A DNA stretch of 64,000 nucleotides, from NCBI RefSeq assembly GCF_000003815.2, contig NW_023365820.1, forward strand, positions 522,776-586,775, written 5' to 3'. The notes beneath the pieces are model-generated. The model was not told the origin of the DNA. It searched no databases and saw nothing but the letters and a program-made list of their open reading frames with translations. The DNA comes from Branchiostoma floridae (Eukaryota > Chordata > Leptocardii > Amphioxiformes > Branchiostomatidae). The position numbers were made by a program, and so were the translations under genes. This document shows positions 37,701 to 43,714 of this stretch, piece by piece; the first letter of the stretch is position 1, and every line of letters begins with the position of its first letter.

Positions 37701-40312
37701 GCAATTCTTGGGCTTTTCATGAAAACCTAAGTCTGTGTTGTACTAATACCCTAAATATATTATATTAGGTATCATGCTAGGACATTTTGACAAAAAGGCT
37801 TTTAGTGATGGTCAGCATACTTCACCCCCTTCACAGATCTAAACGAAGCACACAGACACAGGAAAAAGCAATATTGGCAGGCATTAGCATCATTAACTCA
37901 CTTGTTTCACGGATGTAGACAGAAACCGTCACCAATCCTAATTGGTCTTTTTCAAGTAAGCCCACTTTGATTTGATCAGATGGATGCAAGGACAACTAGA
38001 CAAAATTTGATTCTGGATTATTTAAATGTACATGTACATGGAATATACATGTATCATATGCACTATGTAGAATCACAGCGATGTGTGTTGTTTCCAGGTC
38101 AGCATGTCGTTTGACGCAGTGCGGCGGTCAGCGGAGGTGGGAAATATCGTGGTACACAGACAGCGAGTTCCGAGGTTCATCAACCCCGAGACTGGACTCA
38201 CTCCGTACTCTGCCTACCAAGCCGTGGGGAACACACTCCTACTTGTGGGTACCATTTAGTTTTGTATATGATTATTCACTCACATTGCTAGCAAGAAGTA
38301 TACAAATTGAATGTAGAATAAGGAATAAACATCTAGCACAATTCTGGAAAACACGACTGTTAACAAAAGATTTAATTGGTGCATGAGCATTTTGCCATGT
38401 TAAAATTTTATGATATTTTCTCTACAGAGACCCTACATGAAAATTATCATGAAGTAAGATTTTGCATCATGATATTCATTCACGAAGTGTACAATTTTGT
38501 ACACTATGATAGAAAATATAAAATCAAGATAGACATAAAGAAAAGTTACAGAATGATGGAATTTAACTTCAATTGTGGGATTTTGAGCAACCATTTGAAA
38601 ATACAACAGTTCATTCAAATGATACCTTATAATTCGATGACGTATTGACCTATCTTGTTGTCTTGTTTACAATTTTTACCATACATTGCCACTGTCAACT
38701 ATAGTTATATTTTGCGCTATTCGATGCCTTTGTATAGAACATTGAGAGGGGGAAGTATGCAGAGACTGACATGTACGTAGCGCACGCTGCCGTGAACACA
38801 GAACAGGACGAACAGATGTTACTAATTACAGACCAACGGATCCTGCTCGTAGACAAGTAAGTGATGACGTTTCACGTTTGATGACATTGATTTTACATGA
38901 TTGCTAGGGTGATGAAATTATGTATTATGATTTTTATTATCAGTGCAGGTGAAATTGGAGCTGTGCAAGTATTTCTGCACTTAACCTGCACTGGTCCATG
39001 TACTGGATTTTGAACATAAATGTCCTATGATGTAGATGTATGTGGATTGTTATTAGCTGAACTGACTGTTACCAGCTACAAAGAAAAAATACCAATGGTT
39101 CCTAAACAGTTTTAGTATGATCCATACTTCCTAAATTAAGAGTGGTGCAGGTAAAATTTGTCTGGTGCAGGTAATTTGCAAGGGTACCTGCACCAGTACA
39201 GGTATGCAGCAAAAAAGTATTTCAAGCCCTGTGTCTGTAATGCGTGTTTGTCATCATCATTGGCCTCCGTCCGTCTTTTCACACTTTTCATGCGTGTTTG
39301 TACATACATGTACATGTATATTGACTTTTTTTTTGCCTGTACACTATTAGGTGCTACTGGTTCTCTGGCTGGGACATAGAATGGGTCGTTCCACTTGAAC
39401 ACATAGTAGGGGTGCCGACCAGTGCTGATGGCAAACTATCCTTCCAACACAAGGTGAGATAGACTTGTACAAACCACTCTTTCCAGGAAGTACTGAAGGG
39501 AAACTCATAAACGTAAAAATGCACCAGACAAACCTCCAATTGGAATACATATATCTGTTCTTATTATATTTCTACAACAGTATTTTTTTAATGAGAAATT
39601 GAGTTCATATTAGTTTATTTTGCGTCTATCAAATTGAATGTTTTGTTATGACCTTCACTTAGCTCATTGTGGCAGAATGTACGGTTAAGTTCTAAATGCA
39701 TGTATCAAAAGTGTGATAACAATGTCTGTTTACTCCTCCACCCCCACCCCTCCCCAAGGAGGAAGAAGAAACACCAAACCTCTTCACAGCTATAGACAAG
39801 GAGGTGGCAGTGAAGGATGAGCAAGTGTTAAAGGTATTTATAAAATGTTCCTTGTCCTACTAGACTTTCCCTATTACTTCATATTCAGAAAACGTTGAAA
39901 TACAAATAGAATAAAATTTTAAGGGTCCAACTTCAGGGACATCATATTGCATGGTAGAAGCCTTAAATTTGAAAGTTATTTTTAACAGTTGCATGTGATT
40001 TGGAAGAAAATGATTTCTGTGTCAGTCTATATACTGATACTTAATTACCTTTCACAGTACTTAATGTCTTTTCACCTAGAAATTGCAACAGGAAAATATA
40101 ACCATTGCCTATGGTTTGATTAATGATTTGAGTTGTCTATTATTATATATTTGCAATTATGCATACATGTACATGTATGTTTATTACAAAAAGTATATTC
40201 ATTATTTTGTCTATTGCGGTTTGTCACCTTTTGAAATATTGCCTTCTTCTGTTACTTGCAGTGGCTCTACTCCCATCTAGAGCAGGTTTTGGATGATGTC
40301 AGAGGAACCTGA
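110..40312 (+). CDS. VPS13: VPS13-family bridge-like lipid transfer protein, A/C type, 5'-partial, 43 exons
   Basis: VPS13 proteins are rod-like conduits that move phospholipids between organelles at membrane contact sites. Exons (all junctions keep frame): 110-148, 599-721, 1106-1183, 1885-1938, 2627-2832, 4172-4319, 4731-4797, 5292-5970, 6364-7096, 7646-7774, 8487-8688, 9292-9493, 9921-10000, 10139-10263, 10767-10883, 11422-11534, 12795-12905, 14217-14358, 15699-15773, 16321-16398, 17261-17454, 18634-18862, 19315-19491, 20582-20725, 21672-21755, 23955-24065, 25170-25322, 25760-26040, 28189-28324, 29386-29536, 30391-30520, 31501-31745, 33078-33229, 33884-34357, 34734-34847, 35610-35718, 36068-36220, 37393-37511, 38098-38244, 38738-38856, 39351-39453, 39759-39833, 40262-40312. 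They sum to 7,152 nt, divisible by three: 2,383 aa plus TGA. Family signatures are WEPLIEP (exon 10), [11 protein letters not shown] (exon 35) and [12 protein letters not shown] (exon 38). The chorein N-terminus lies outside the window. The order matches VPS13A/C, but the last about 150 residues diverge, so the exact paralogue is open. Confidence 0.92.
2975..3030 (+). repeat. Copy of exon 5 3' edge and donor
   Basis: The segment gagctccatgcaggtttcaa plus ggtaggta and ccttggtgctgaaaacat copies 2811-2870, including the exon end, donor and first intron bases. It is 165 bp downstream of the original. Confidence 0.88.
3160..3605. repeat. AAGAAAA-rich tract with internal duplication
   Basis: A segment with ttttctgtgagggagcaaaa and caagataaacaagaaaaagc (about 3360-3430) recurs at about 3530-3600. 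A ccccatggaca block is present at 3158 and 3489. No coding potential is claimed. Confidence 0.7.
5292..7774 (+). CDS. VPS13: VPS13 exons 8-10: long central exons ending in WEPLIEP
   Basis: Exons 8 (679 nt) and 9 (733 nt) are the longest in the gene. Exon 8 opens with an acidic, Gln/Asn-rich stretch, then strands around [19 protein letters not shown] and LLDD-like text ([10 protein letters not shown]) typical of the VPS13 middle region. Exon 9 has a Pro/Thr-rich low-complexity start, then beta-strand repeats ([36 protein letters not shown]). Exon 10 holds the near-invariant [15 protein letters not shown] long acceptor-side extension at exon 9 is ruled out, because frame is restored by the first base after the AG at 6362-6363. 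Exon 10 has a weak donor (caag|gtctgg), and its last about 40 nt plus donor are copied at 7912-7960. Confidence 0.92.
7409..7588. mobile_element. Degenerate MITE, same family as 20281-20487
   Basis: It shares ggggtaacctata and accatccgt and the closing ataggttatcccgcagataaag with the element at 20281. Ends are less well preserved. Confidence 0.6.
7912..7962 (+). repeat. Copy of exon 10 3' edge and donor
   Basis: The sequence aatggtacatacaggccatgg, then atatctgtttcaaggtctggga, repeats 7738-7780, including the exon end CAAG and donor gtctgg. It is 177 bp downstream of the original. Confidence 0.88.
8206..8275 (-). mobile_element. LINE 3'-end relic (minus strand)
   Basis: A (GAAT)n start, then gacctatattgcac and gggctaagtacagg, read on the minus strand as a CR1/L2-like 3' UTR end with a tetramer tail. 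Only the terminus is present. Confidence 0.45.
8487..12905 (+). CDS. VPS13: VPS13 exons 11-17: acidic linker leading into the first VAB repeat
   Basis: Exons 11-14 encode a strongly acidic Ser-rich linker ([42 protein letters not shown]) followed by a helix ([17 protein letters not shown]). This is much more acidic than the same interval of vertebrate VPS13A as I remember it. Exon 15 has [15 protein letters not shown], the Asn-centred pattern that opens VAB repeat 1. Exon 16 continues with a second acidic patch. Exon 17 (12795-12905, 111 nt, phase 2 in and phase 2 out) is Pro-rich and may be a cassette. Acid clusters near adaptor-binding domains could be phosphorylated, but no specific kinase site is claimed. 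Confidence 0.82.
10474..10582 (-). repeat. Structured repeat family, copy A (minus strand)
   Basis: The reverse complement contains GCGTCAAAGACA, GGATGTTGTT, CCAAAATCATATTTAGTAGC and TTTTTGGC. It aligns with copies at 25531 and 28841 but is the most degenerate. Confidence 0.55.
11784..11836. repeat. Near-perfect palindrome (24-bp arms)
   Basis: The left arm atatttcaagatgttagagt... pairs with the right arm ...actttaacatcttgaaatat with a single G.U-type difference and a 3-nt centre. It lies in intron 16 and has no visible flanking TIR element. Confidence 0.85.
12135..12502. mobile_element. MITE with 34-bp terminal inverted repeats
   Basis: The ends ggccacaccaatttaatttc and the reverse complement gaaattaaattggtgtggcc are identical over about 34 bp. 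The interior is AT-rich with no transposase. It lies in intron 16. The target duplication is not clear. Confidence 0.85.
12795..12905 (+). CDS. VPS13: Candidate cassette exon of VPS13 (exon 17, Pro-rich, 37 codons)
   Basis: The exon has a good polypyrimidine-acceptor (ttccttgttaccag) and a donor tt|gtaagc. It is symmetric in phase, so skipping it joins exon 16 (ending AG) to exon 18 (starting A) without a frameshift. The encoded peptide is rich in Pro ([17 protein letters not shown]) and has no family homologue I recognise. It could be an alternatively spliced insert in VAB repeat 1, or a false exon. Frame and splice sites support it, conservation is untested. Confidence 0.6.
12906..14216 (+). 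other. VPS13 intron 17, no recognised content
   Basis: AT-rich intron sequence. I see no TIR, LINE motif or tandem array apart from a short aat run near 12955. Confidence 0.6.
14217..28324 (+). CDS. VPS13: VPS13 exons 18-29: VAB (adaptor-binding) domain repeats
   Basis: The VAB domain of VPS13 has six beta-sandwich repeats that bind Pro-x-Pro adaptor motifs and set organelle targeting. Each repeat has a conserved Asn near its end. These can be read as ENKLG (exon 15, repeat 1), VSNQLPVSM (exons 20-21), VLHNYLPYE (exon 22), [12 protein letters not shown] (exon 24), [13 protein letters not shown] (exon 27) and [13 protein letters not shown] (exon 28). Exon 29 has the following signature [17 protein letters not shown]. 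All junctions keep frame. Exon 22 is followed by a GC donor (gag|gcaagt at 18863). Intron 24 and intron 28 hold the two exon-edge arrays described separately. All six Asn are present, so adaptor binding is probably retained. Confidence 0.88.
14514..15404 (+). mobile_element. Deleted mariner-type transposon with TA target duplication
   Basis: 34-bp TIRs (cgaggggcgtgcaataagta at the start) differ by one base and are flanked by TA at 14512-14513 and 15405-15406. Inside, the remains of a mariner N-terminal DNA-binding region are readable: [20 protein letters not shown] (about 14710-14770) and [20 protein letters not shown] followed by RPGRP (about 15115-15205). No catalytic DDD/DDE part remains, so it is non-autonomous. 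A 200-bp insertion splits the HTH region. Confidence 0.9.
14786..14985 (-). mobile_element. Nested poly(A) retro-insertion in the mariner copy
   Basis: The insert is bounded by aaatgaaac at 14777-14785 and 14986-14994 (9-bp target duplication). On the minus strand it ends in AAAATAAAATAAAATC and ten A, that is polyadenylation signals and a tail. The source RNA is not recognised. Confidence 0.75.
16450..16798. mobile_element. hAT-like MITE with GGGTGCACC repeats
   Basis: The ends cagggctcgaaat and atttcaagccctg form a 13-bp TIR with one mismatch. The interior repeats ttgggtgcacc and its complement. No convincing 8-bp target duplication was found. Confidence 0.65.
18440..18536. mobile_element. 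Short inverted-repeat element (97 bp)
   Basis: gcctggagtccagcc at the left and ggctgaactccaggc at the right, with further pairing (gctttgtcctgctccc against gggagcggaacaaag), make a fold of about 40-bp arms. A related start occurs at about 33310. Confidence 0.65.
18863..19314 (+). other. GC-AG intron 22 of VPS13
   Basis: The only donor that joins the exon 22 VAB repeat (ends LHNYLPYE) to exon 23 (starts VNYTIGDRP) in frame is GAG|gcaagt at 18863. The acceptor is tatccccacag|gt at 19314. The donor fits the strict GC-donor consensus AG|GCAAGT. The intron also holds a (GAT)n microsatellite at about 19083-19284. Confidence 0.8.
19083..19284. repeat. (GAT)n microsatellite
   Basis: An imperfect GAT/ATG trinucleotide run in intron 22. 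The Met-, His- or Ile-rich open frames over it are artefacts of the repeat. Confidence 0.95.
19575..19915. mobile_element. hAT-type MITE, copy 1 (341 bp)
   Basis: 16-bp TIRs (cagggctctagccagc / gctggctagagccctg) and flanks gagtgaat and gaatgaat, 7 of 8 identical, indicate an 8-bp target duplication. Copy 2 in the opposite orientation is at 32716-33056, with the same length. Confidence 0.9.
20002..20050 (-). mobile_element. 3' terminus relic of the 53-60 kb LINE family
   Basis: The reverse complement of gaactttattgctcaacatt and of acaaggtacaatgtatggca matches the LINE end at 60196-60240 (gccatacattgtaccc ... gtgcaataaactttg). The tail is (TTCA)n-like. Confidence 0.65.
20281..20487. mobile_element. 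MITE with about 38-bp TIRs
   Basis: tagttcacctttatccgcgg and the reverse complement of ccacggataaaggtgaacta close a 207-bp element. The pairing continues through ggggtaacctatatccgttg. A decayed relative lies at 7409-7588. Confidence 0.85.
20695..21345 (+). repeat. Tandem array of exon 24 3' edge with its 5' splice site (about 7 units, about 91 bp)
   Basis: The exon end GCTCTGCCTGTGGAGTTCAG plus donor recurs at about 20705 (true exon), 20797, 20888, 20979, then more degenerate at 21080, 21173 and 21256. Copies 2 and 4 keep a GTGAGG donor right after TTCAGG. The intron part of each unit (aggaggtcataggtcatg ... gggtcatacaatgtag) is repeated too. Confidence 0.93.
20732..21330. promoter_or_regulatory. 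Seven DR1-type nuclear receptor half-site pairs in the exon 24 array
   Basis: The pattern AGGTCA-N-AG(G/T)TCA occurs at 20732-20744, 20776-20788, 20824-20836, 20915-20927, 21105-21117, 21200-21212 and 21318-21330. DR1 is the consensus for RXR/HNF4/COUP-TF-type receptors. Function is not shown, and repeat spread alone could explain the clustering. Confidence 0.55.
21756..23954 (+). other. VPS13 intron 25 with degenerate repeats
   Basis: About 22420-22760 contains a loose repeat of cttgtttgatgt with tctctgagtt. A (GT)n tract follows at about 22920-23016, ending in a G run. The 151-codon open frame at 23133-23588 has no recognisable motif. The rest is AT-rich with no element recognised. Confidence 0.7.
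24290..24385. repeat. Short tandem repeat, three units
   Basis: gtgagtaacaggctagaaat and gtgccacac recur about every 33 bp, three times, in intron 26. Confidence 0.8.
24905..24962 (-). repeat. CTGAAGAAGG...GAAACG motif (minus strand)
   Basis: The reverse complement reads CTGAAGAAGGTGACAGACGC, then TGAAACGTTGGTGTCGATAA. CTGAnGA and GAAAC are the conserved boxes of hammerhead ribozymes, but pairing of the intervening segment is weak here, so this is a resemblance only. Confidence 0.4.
25531..25665 (+). repeat. Structured repeat family, copy B
   Basis: cactgacgaaagata, a loop with ttggatgt, then tatctt aaacg, tcatatccagttgcttgac and attacctggatgtctaacct. The AAGATA/TATCTT stem replaces the stem of copy C while the flanks are conserved. 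Confidence 0.7.
26224..26320. repeat. (CTA/CTT)n microsatellite
   Basis: Imperfect ctactactt trinucleotide run in intron 28. Confidence 0.9.
26335..26438. mobile_element. Short MITE-like inverted repeat
   Basis: acctgggtaccat at the left and atggtacccaggct at the right, with extended imperfect pairing inside, give a 104-bp element upstream of the exon 29 array. Confidence 0.6.
26673..28324 (+). repeat. Tandem array of exon 29 5' edge with its 3' splice site (13 units, about 125 bp)
   Basis: Copies of ggggtatgagtcaagtca begin at 26673, 26801, 26930, 27060, 27188, 27313, 27438, 27563, 27688, 27813, 27938, 28063 and 28188. The last is the true exon 29. Spacing is 128-130 bp for the first four intervals' worth of older copies, then exactly 125 bp. 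Units from the third on carry ttctttacag and about 55 bp of coding sequence, then diverge from the exon after TGGGATGAT and meet an in-frame TGA. Each unit also has GATGAT and ATCATC as short inverted arms. Confidence 0.95.
28455..28857. repeat. Foldback with 115-bp arms in intron 29
   Basis: Left arm 28455-28569 and right arm 28744-28857 are near-perfect inverted copies (ctttccttcgtcagtgacac / gtgtcactgacgaaggaaag). The spacer includes a 10-bp perfect hairpin (ttagctcctg ... caggagctaa) and a repeated ctgaagacaatttggattt. The right arm runs into copy C of the structured repeat. Confidence 0.9.
28841..28960 (+). repeat. Structured repeat family, copy C
   Basis: cactgacgaa, stem ggaaag/ctttcc around loop tggatt, gaaacgtctgacc, ccatatccagttgcttgag and attacctggatgtctaacct. 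The core CTGACGA ... GAAAC resembles the catalytic boxes of hammerhead ribozymes, with one extra A before the stem. Confidence 0.7.
29386..34357 (+). CDS. VPS13: VPS13 exons 30-34: APT1-like region and last groove segments
   Basis: Exon 30 contains [17 protein letters not shown] and exon 31 [20 protein letters not shown], the classic VPS13 strand pair after VAB. Exon 32 runs through [10 protein letters not shown]. Exon 33 contains [20 protein letters not shown], matching the IQNQL...VFPxVxYP motif of the family. Exon 34 (474 nt) has [20 protein letters not shown] and [19 protein letters not shown]. Exon 32 ends ACAG|gcaaga, a GC donor, and frame is restored by exon 33 (G+GA). Exon 34 is noticeably GC-richer than its introns, as expected of real coding sequence. 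Confidence 0.9.
32319..32420 (+). mobile_element. tRNA-derived SINE fragment
   Basis: A-box-like tgaccaagtgggtagagtg (32319-32337) and B-box-like gagttcaatcccc (32366-32378) are spaced as in tRNA genes. Stems are not intact, and it is followed by non-tRNA sequence, so it is a SINE head rather than a tRNA gene. Confidence 0.6.
32716..33056. mobile_element. hAT-type MITE, copy 2 (341 bp, inverted)
   Basis: It is flanked by a perfect 8-bp duplication, gtctgatt at 32708-32715 and 33057-33064. It has the same length and sequence family as 19575-19915 in reverse orientation, ending gcctagagccctg. It is immediately upstream of exon 33. Confidence 0.93.
33600..33675 (+). mobile_element. LINE-like 3' end with AATAAA and AAACA-type tail
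   Basis: gactccaggaagattagtgt, ctaatggagatcgcaataaa and acaaagaaacaaaa have the form of a LINE 3' UTR. No coding part remains. Confidence 0.5.
34734..40312 (+). CDS. VPS13: VPS13 exons 35-43: ATG2_C/DHL-like region and divergent PH-like C-terminus
   Basis: Exons 35-38 encode the conserved helical region that binds lipid droplets or organelle membranes in VPS13A/C ([73 protein letters not shown]). From exon 39 on, the usual RPPRFFxEDGxIRPY block becomes [15 protein letters not shown]. The final PH-like strands ([14 protein letters not shown], then [14 protein letters not shown]) remain recognisable. The protein ends [10 protein letters not shown] with TGA at 40310-40312. No AATAAA was seen in the next few hundred bases, so the 3' end of the mRNA is undefined. 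Confidence 0.9.
34925..35500. repeat. Degenerate minisatellite in intron 35
   Basis: Recurring gtgctgtccctagtgctgaa and atgctattcttatgcaaagg words at roughly 50-60 bp spacing, about ten times. Related ccttggtgctgaaaa words occur singly at 2852, 3018, 17957 and 30968. Confidence 0.8.
36551..36632 (+). mobile_element. tRNA-Leu-like SINE or pseudo-tRNA
   Basis: gatggccatgcagtctaagg resembles a class II tRNA D-arm and ggttttgcatccca a T-arm, 82 bp overall, followed by an A run. The B box is altered (ggttttgcatcc), so a working tRNA is unlikely. Confidence 0.5.
36823..37320. mobile_element. Foldback element, two 210-bp inverted arms
   Basis: Arms 36823-37032 and 37111-37320 are near-identical reverse complements, with a 78-bp spacer. 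Mirror open frames of 93 codons on the two strands are a consequence of the palindrome. It lies in intron 37. A 13-bp direct repeat, ctgtatgattgta, is found at 36811-36823 and 37352-37364. Confidence 0.93.
37530..37600 (-). mobile_element. LINE 3'-end relic (minus strand)
   Basis: gaacctttattcattcatga followed by a stem-like agctcaaatcagccagcaagct: the minus strand has the AATAAAGG and (TGAA)n look of an L2/CR1 end. Confidence 0.4.
38940..39231. mobile_element. Decayed element with GTGCAGGT inverted repeats
   Basis: cagtgcaggt pairs with acctgcactg (38941-38993), and ggtgcaggta with tacctgcacc (39143-39194). It ends tatttcaagccctg, as does the element at 16450-16798. Confidence 0.45.
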
Positions 40313-42261
40313 GCACAGATTACGTGATGTCATCACTTTGGGAGCAAACGAATCAAAGAACAATGGAAGACTGCAACAACAAAGACTGTGATCCAAAATT
40401 ACTTGATTAGTATATCAGAAGTACCTCAATAGGTTTTGATGTAAGTAAAAGGAAAACAACTATAAAAGATACTCAAGGAAAAGGGATAATATATATTGTG
40501 TGGAGTATAATGAACATATCGTCATATAATGCCTATTTATTGTGAATACATAGTAAGGACTCAAGCCAAGAGAACAGAATTCGCTACTTAGTGTTGAAGC
40601 TATGCAGGTGAATTGGCACTTTTCTTGTCCTTATAATTGCTACTGTTGACTTGTCACATAGACGTAAAGAACAGGCAGAGGCTTGCTCTAAAATGCACCT
40701 AGTTAGCCAAGGAAACAGAGGTGTACCACAAGGTAGCATTTTGGGCCCATCTTAGCAATTTCAGTTGGCTCACACATTTTAACAGTTCTGACCAATACAA
40801 AATCATATGTAAGGAAATAATGCCCATTACAGATGATAGATACATTTCTTTACTAGAACTTTGATTTTATCAACTTCATAATTTAAGGGTACATACTTGA
40901 AGGTATAGTGACTTATGTTACCTGTTTGAGGGATTCCGTGTGTTATCAATTTGCATTCCAAGCTGGAAACAATGCTCACTCTTATTGTACTTCAAAGATC
41001 ACTTGATGCAATCAACTCAATGTCTTTGCCAAGGGTGTTTAAGAAGTCATGATTCATAATTTTCATAATGGGCTATGGTTCTCTAAAGTCGGAAGCCTGT
41101 GCAGAAAGTCTTGCAGCATTCAAGAATTAGAACTTTTGCCTATGTTGAAGAAATAGAAACCAGCGATGCTACAAGTCTGCAAAGGAGGCAGGCCGCTATA
41201 ATTTTTGTTGTGTATGTAAAAGTATATGTAAATCAGCAGCAGAGGAAGTCTTGTAAAAATGTGGGTTTTTTTTTTTTGGAAACATGTTCCCATTATCATC
41301 ATTATCAGGGCTTGAAATATTGTTATCTTCTGTCAGGCACCATATGGTATGTAGTTATAAACTGCAATTTTTCTGAAAACTCTTCCAATATACAAATATG
41401 CGATCTTGCCCTACTCCATTCCGTTAAGCGCATAGTAATTATACGTTCCGTTGCAAGAAACAATATTTTGCCCTGTGGGATTATCTTTATTTTTCTTTGC
41501 AATTTAGGAATTATTTTTGCAAATTGTACAAATTGTAGATTACAAGCGAGTATTTTGAGCCCGGATTATTCATATACACGGTTTGTTTACGCTTCCTTGG
41601 ATGTATTTGGGTTTAGCCTGGTAACGATTTCAAAAGGGCCAGCTTACAGCCTATTTTTCCGACCGTCCTCTCTATAATCACTGCCACTGCAAAAATAACC
41701 CCGTAACATTTCTCCGGCGTTTGCTAACGAACTCGGCGGGATGGCAGTACACTCTGCACCGCAGAGGCACGGTGAAGCTCCCGGTGGTATGGTTACCAGG
41801 CTAAGGATTGCTTCCTTGTATCGAGGCTTTATGTATGAAACAAAACAAAAGTAGAATACGGGTCAGGAACAACTTGGTCAGCCGTTTTGCTGCTACTGTA
41901 CTTACACTTCTCAGTGTTGCAAACTTCAATACACGTCTCTGCAAAAAATATCTTTCATTGAAATGCTAACAGGGTATACATTGCGCAAGGTAACAGTCAA
42001 GTAACTGGATAAAATTTTCAAACAGTAAAGAAGGCTTACGCGTCAAACTTTCGTCACACTTCCGACCTTGCCTTTAAATTCAATACCGCGAAAGAACATT
42101 ATCTCCTGTAATCAAATGCAATTAGCTAATTGACGTATTAGCTTTCATAGTTTCTTGACTTCGTCTTGCATTGAACCCTCTTAGAATGGTCTTCAAATTA
42201 TCAACATATTTCATTTTCAGATGATTGGTTCAAAAGTCGGTAAATCCAGATGTTCGTCCTA

Positions 42262-42332
42262 TTACTGGTGAAAGACATTGGATGCTGTCTGGAACGTATG
42301 ACTGTTTCCAAATTCTATCCAGTTCCTTGATA
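42262..42332 (+). repeat. Structured repeat family, copy D
   Basis: attactggtgaaagaca, loop ttggatgc, tgtctggaacgtatgac and aattctatccagttccttga. The stem is AGACA/TGTCT, different from copies B and C but still paired. A further fragment, cgtatttcatcaccgggatg, is at about 42690. Confidence 0.65.
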
Positions 42333-43242
42333 AAGCCATGTTGATTTGATGATACGGATGACATCCTCTCAGACCCCCAAAACTGATGCAAATGAAAAAC
42401 ATAAAAAAAATTGCCTTTATTTTAAAATCTAAGTGGTTGGGAAGGAGTATGGTATACTGGACAATAGATTCCCATTTTAATTTGTTCGTTCACATTTTTT
42501 TTACCTTGGCATTGTATTACATTAGTGTACGTTTTTTCTCTCCATATTTTTGCGATCTATAGCATATTTTATAGCTGCTTTGTGCCATATACAGTATGTT
42601 GAAAACTTTTTCTTTTCTTTTTGGAAACGGTCGATGAACGCTCGGATGTCATCCATATAATCAAATCAACAAGCCATAATAGTTACCTTGCGTATTTCAT
42701 CACCGGGATGTCTACTAGTATTATAACCTTTGTCAGCATAGGGTATACATTGTATCATGCGTGTAGTATAAAATCATTCTGGTGACTGTGTGGTTAAGTT
42801 CTTCAATTTCTGGAGAATAATATCTAGATTACTTCAAAAGACGCTTGAACACGTGTTTCAGATGTTGTCCGTATTCAATGATTGCGTGATACAGTATGTG
42901 GTCACCATTATATGTTGTGTATTCATGCTGCTGAGATTATGTGATGCAACAAGATGATCAGGAATTCTATTTGATCTCCTTCTTTGTCATTTTTGTTTCG
43001 CTGACAATTTTCATGCAAGATAAATAGAATAGATAGAAGGATATTGTCATAATCTTCTTAACTAGAATGAAATATGTCCGTGACCATGCATGGATTTTTT
43101 CAAACTTGTTTCAAGGCAGACAATGGCAATGTGGCACTACACTCAAGTTAGTAACTTATTCTCACTGAGCCACATACAAAGGGAAGTTAGAAGCTAAAGT
43201 TAGCTCCATGGCCATTTGAGGCTGTAAATGCAGTTGGTTAAG

Positions 43243-43714
43243 CCCCCTTCACACGAGAGCACGAATGAACCGGAATGCCGTTGGAATGAAAATTATTTTC
43301 TATTCGTGGCAATTCTTGGCAATTCTTACTGTATTCTAAACATTCTTACTGCATTCCAGATATTCGTCGCCGTTCTTCTGGCTGGCTCGAAAGTTTTTGA
43401 CATGTCAAAAACTGTCGAGGTACATTCGAAGTGGAGAAATATCGAATGGCATTCATAGTGGATTCTAAGTGTATTCTAACTATTCTAACTGCAGTCTGAC
43501 CGCATTCTGCGGCATTCCAACATTATTCAAAACATTCTTATCTCATTCGATGGAGAACCGAAACGGCAAGCCATCTCGAATCCTGCCAGAATGCGGCCGA
43601 AAGAATATCTCGAATGCTGTGAGAATGTATAGAATACATTACGAATTCACAGGAATAGAAAGGGATTTTCATTCTGACGGCATTCTGGCTCATTCCTTCT
43701 CGTGTGAAGGGTAT
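43243..43714. mobile_element. MITE with CCTTCACACGAG ends, GAATG/CATTC-rich
   Basis: The ends cccccttcacacgag and ctcgtgtgaagggt continue as imperfect inverted repeats for about 35 bp. The interior is unusually rich in ATTC/GAAT words. A further gtgtgaaggccc at 43823 suggests a second, overlapping end. Confidence 0.75.

Noticed and set aside
41099-41677. 192-codon open frame downstream of VPS13
   Set aside because: No motif, low-complexity composition, no splice or family support.
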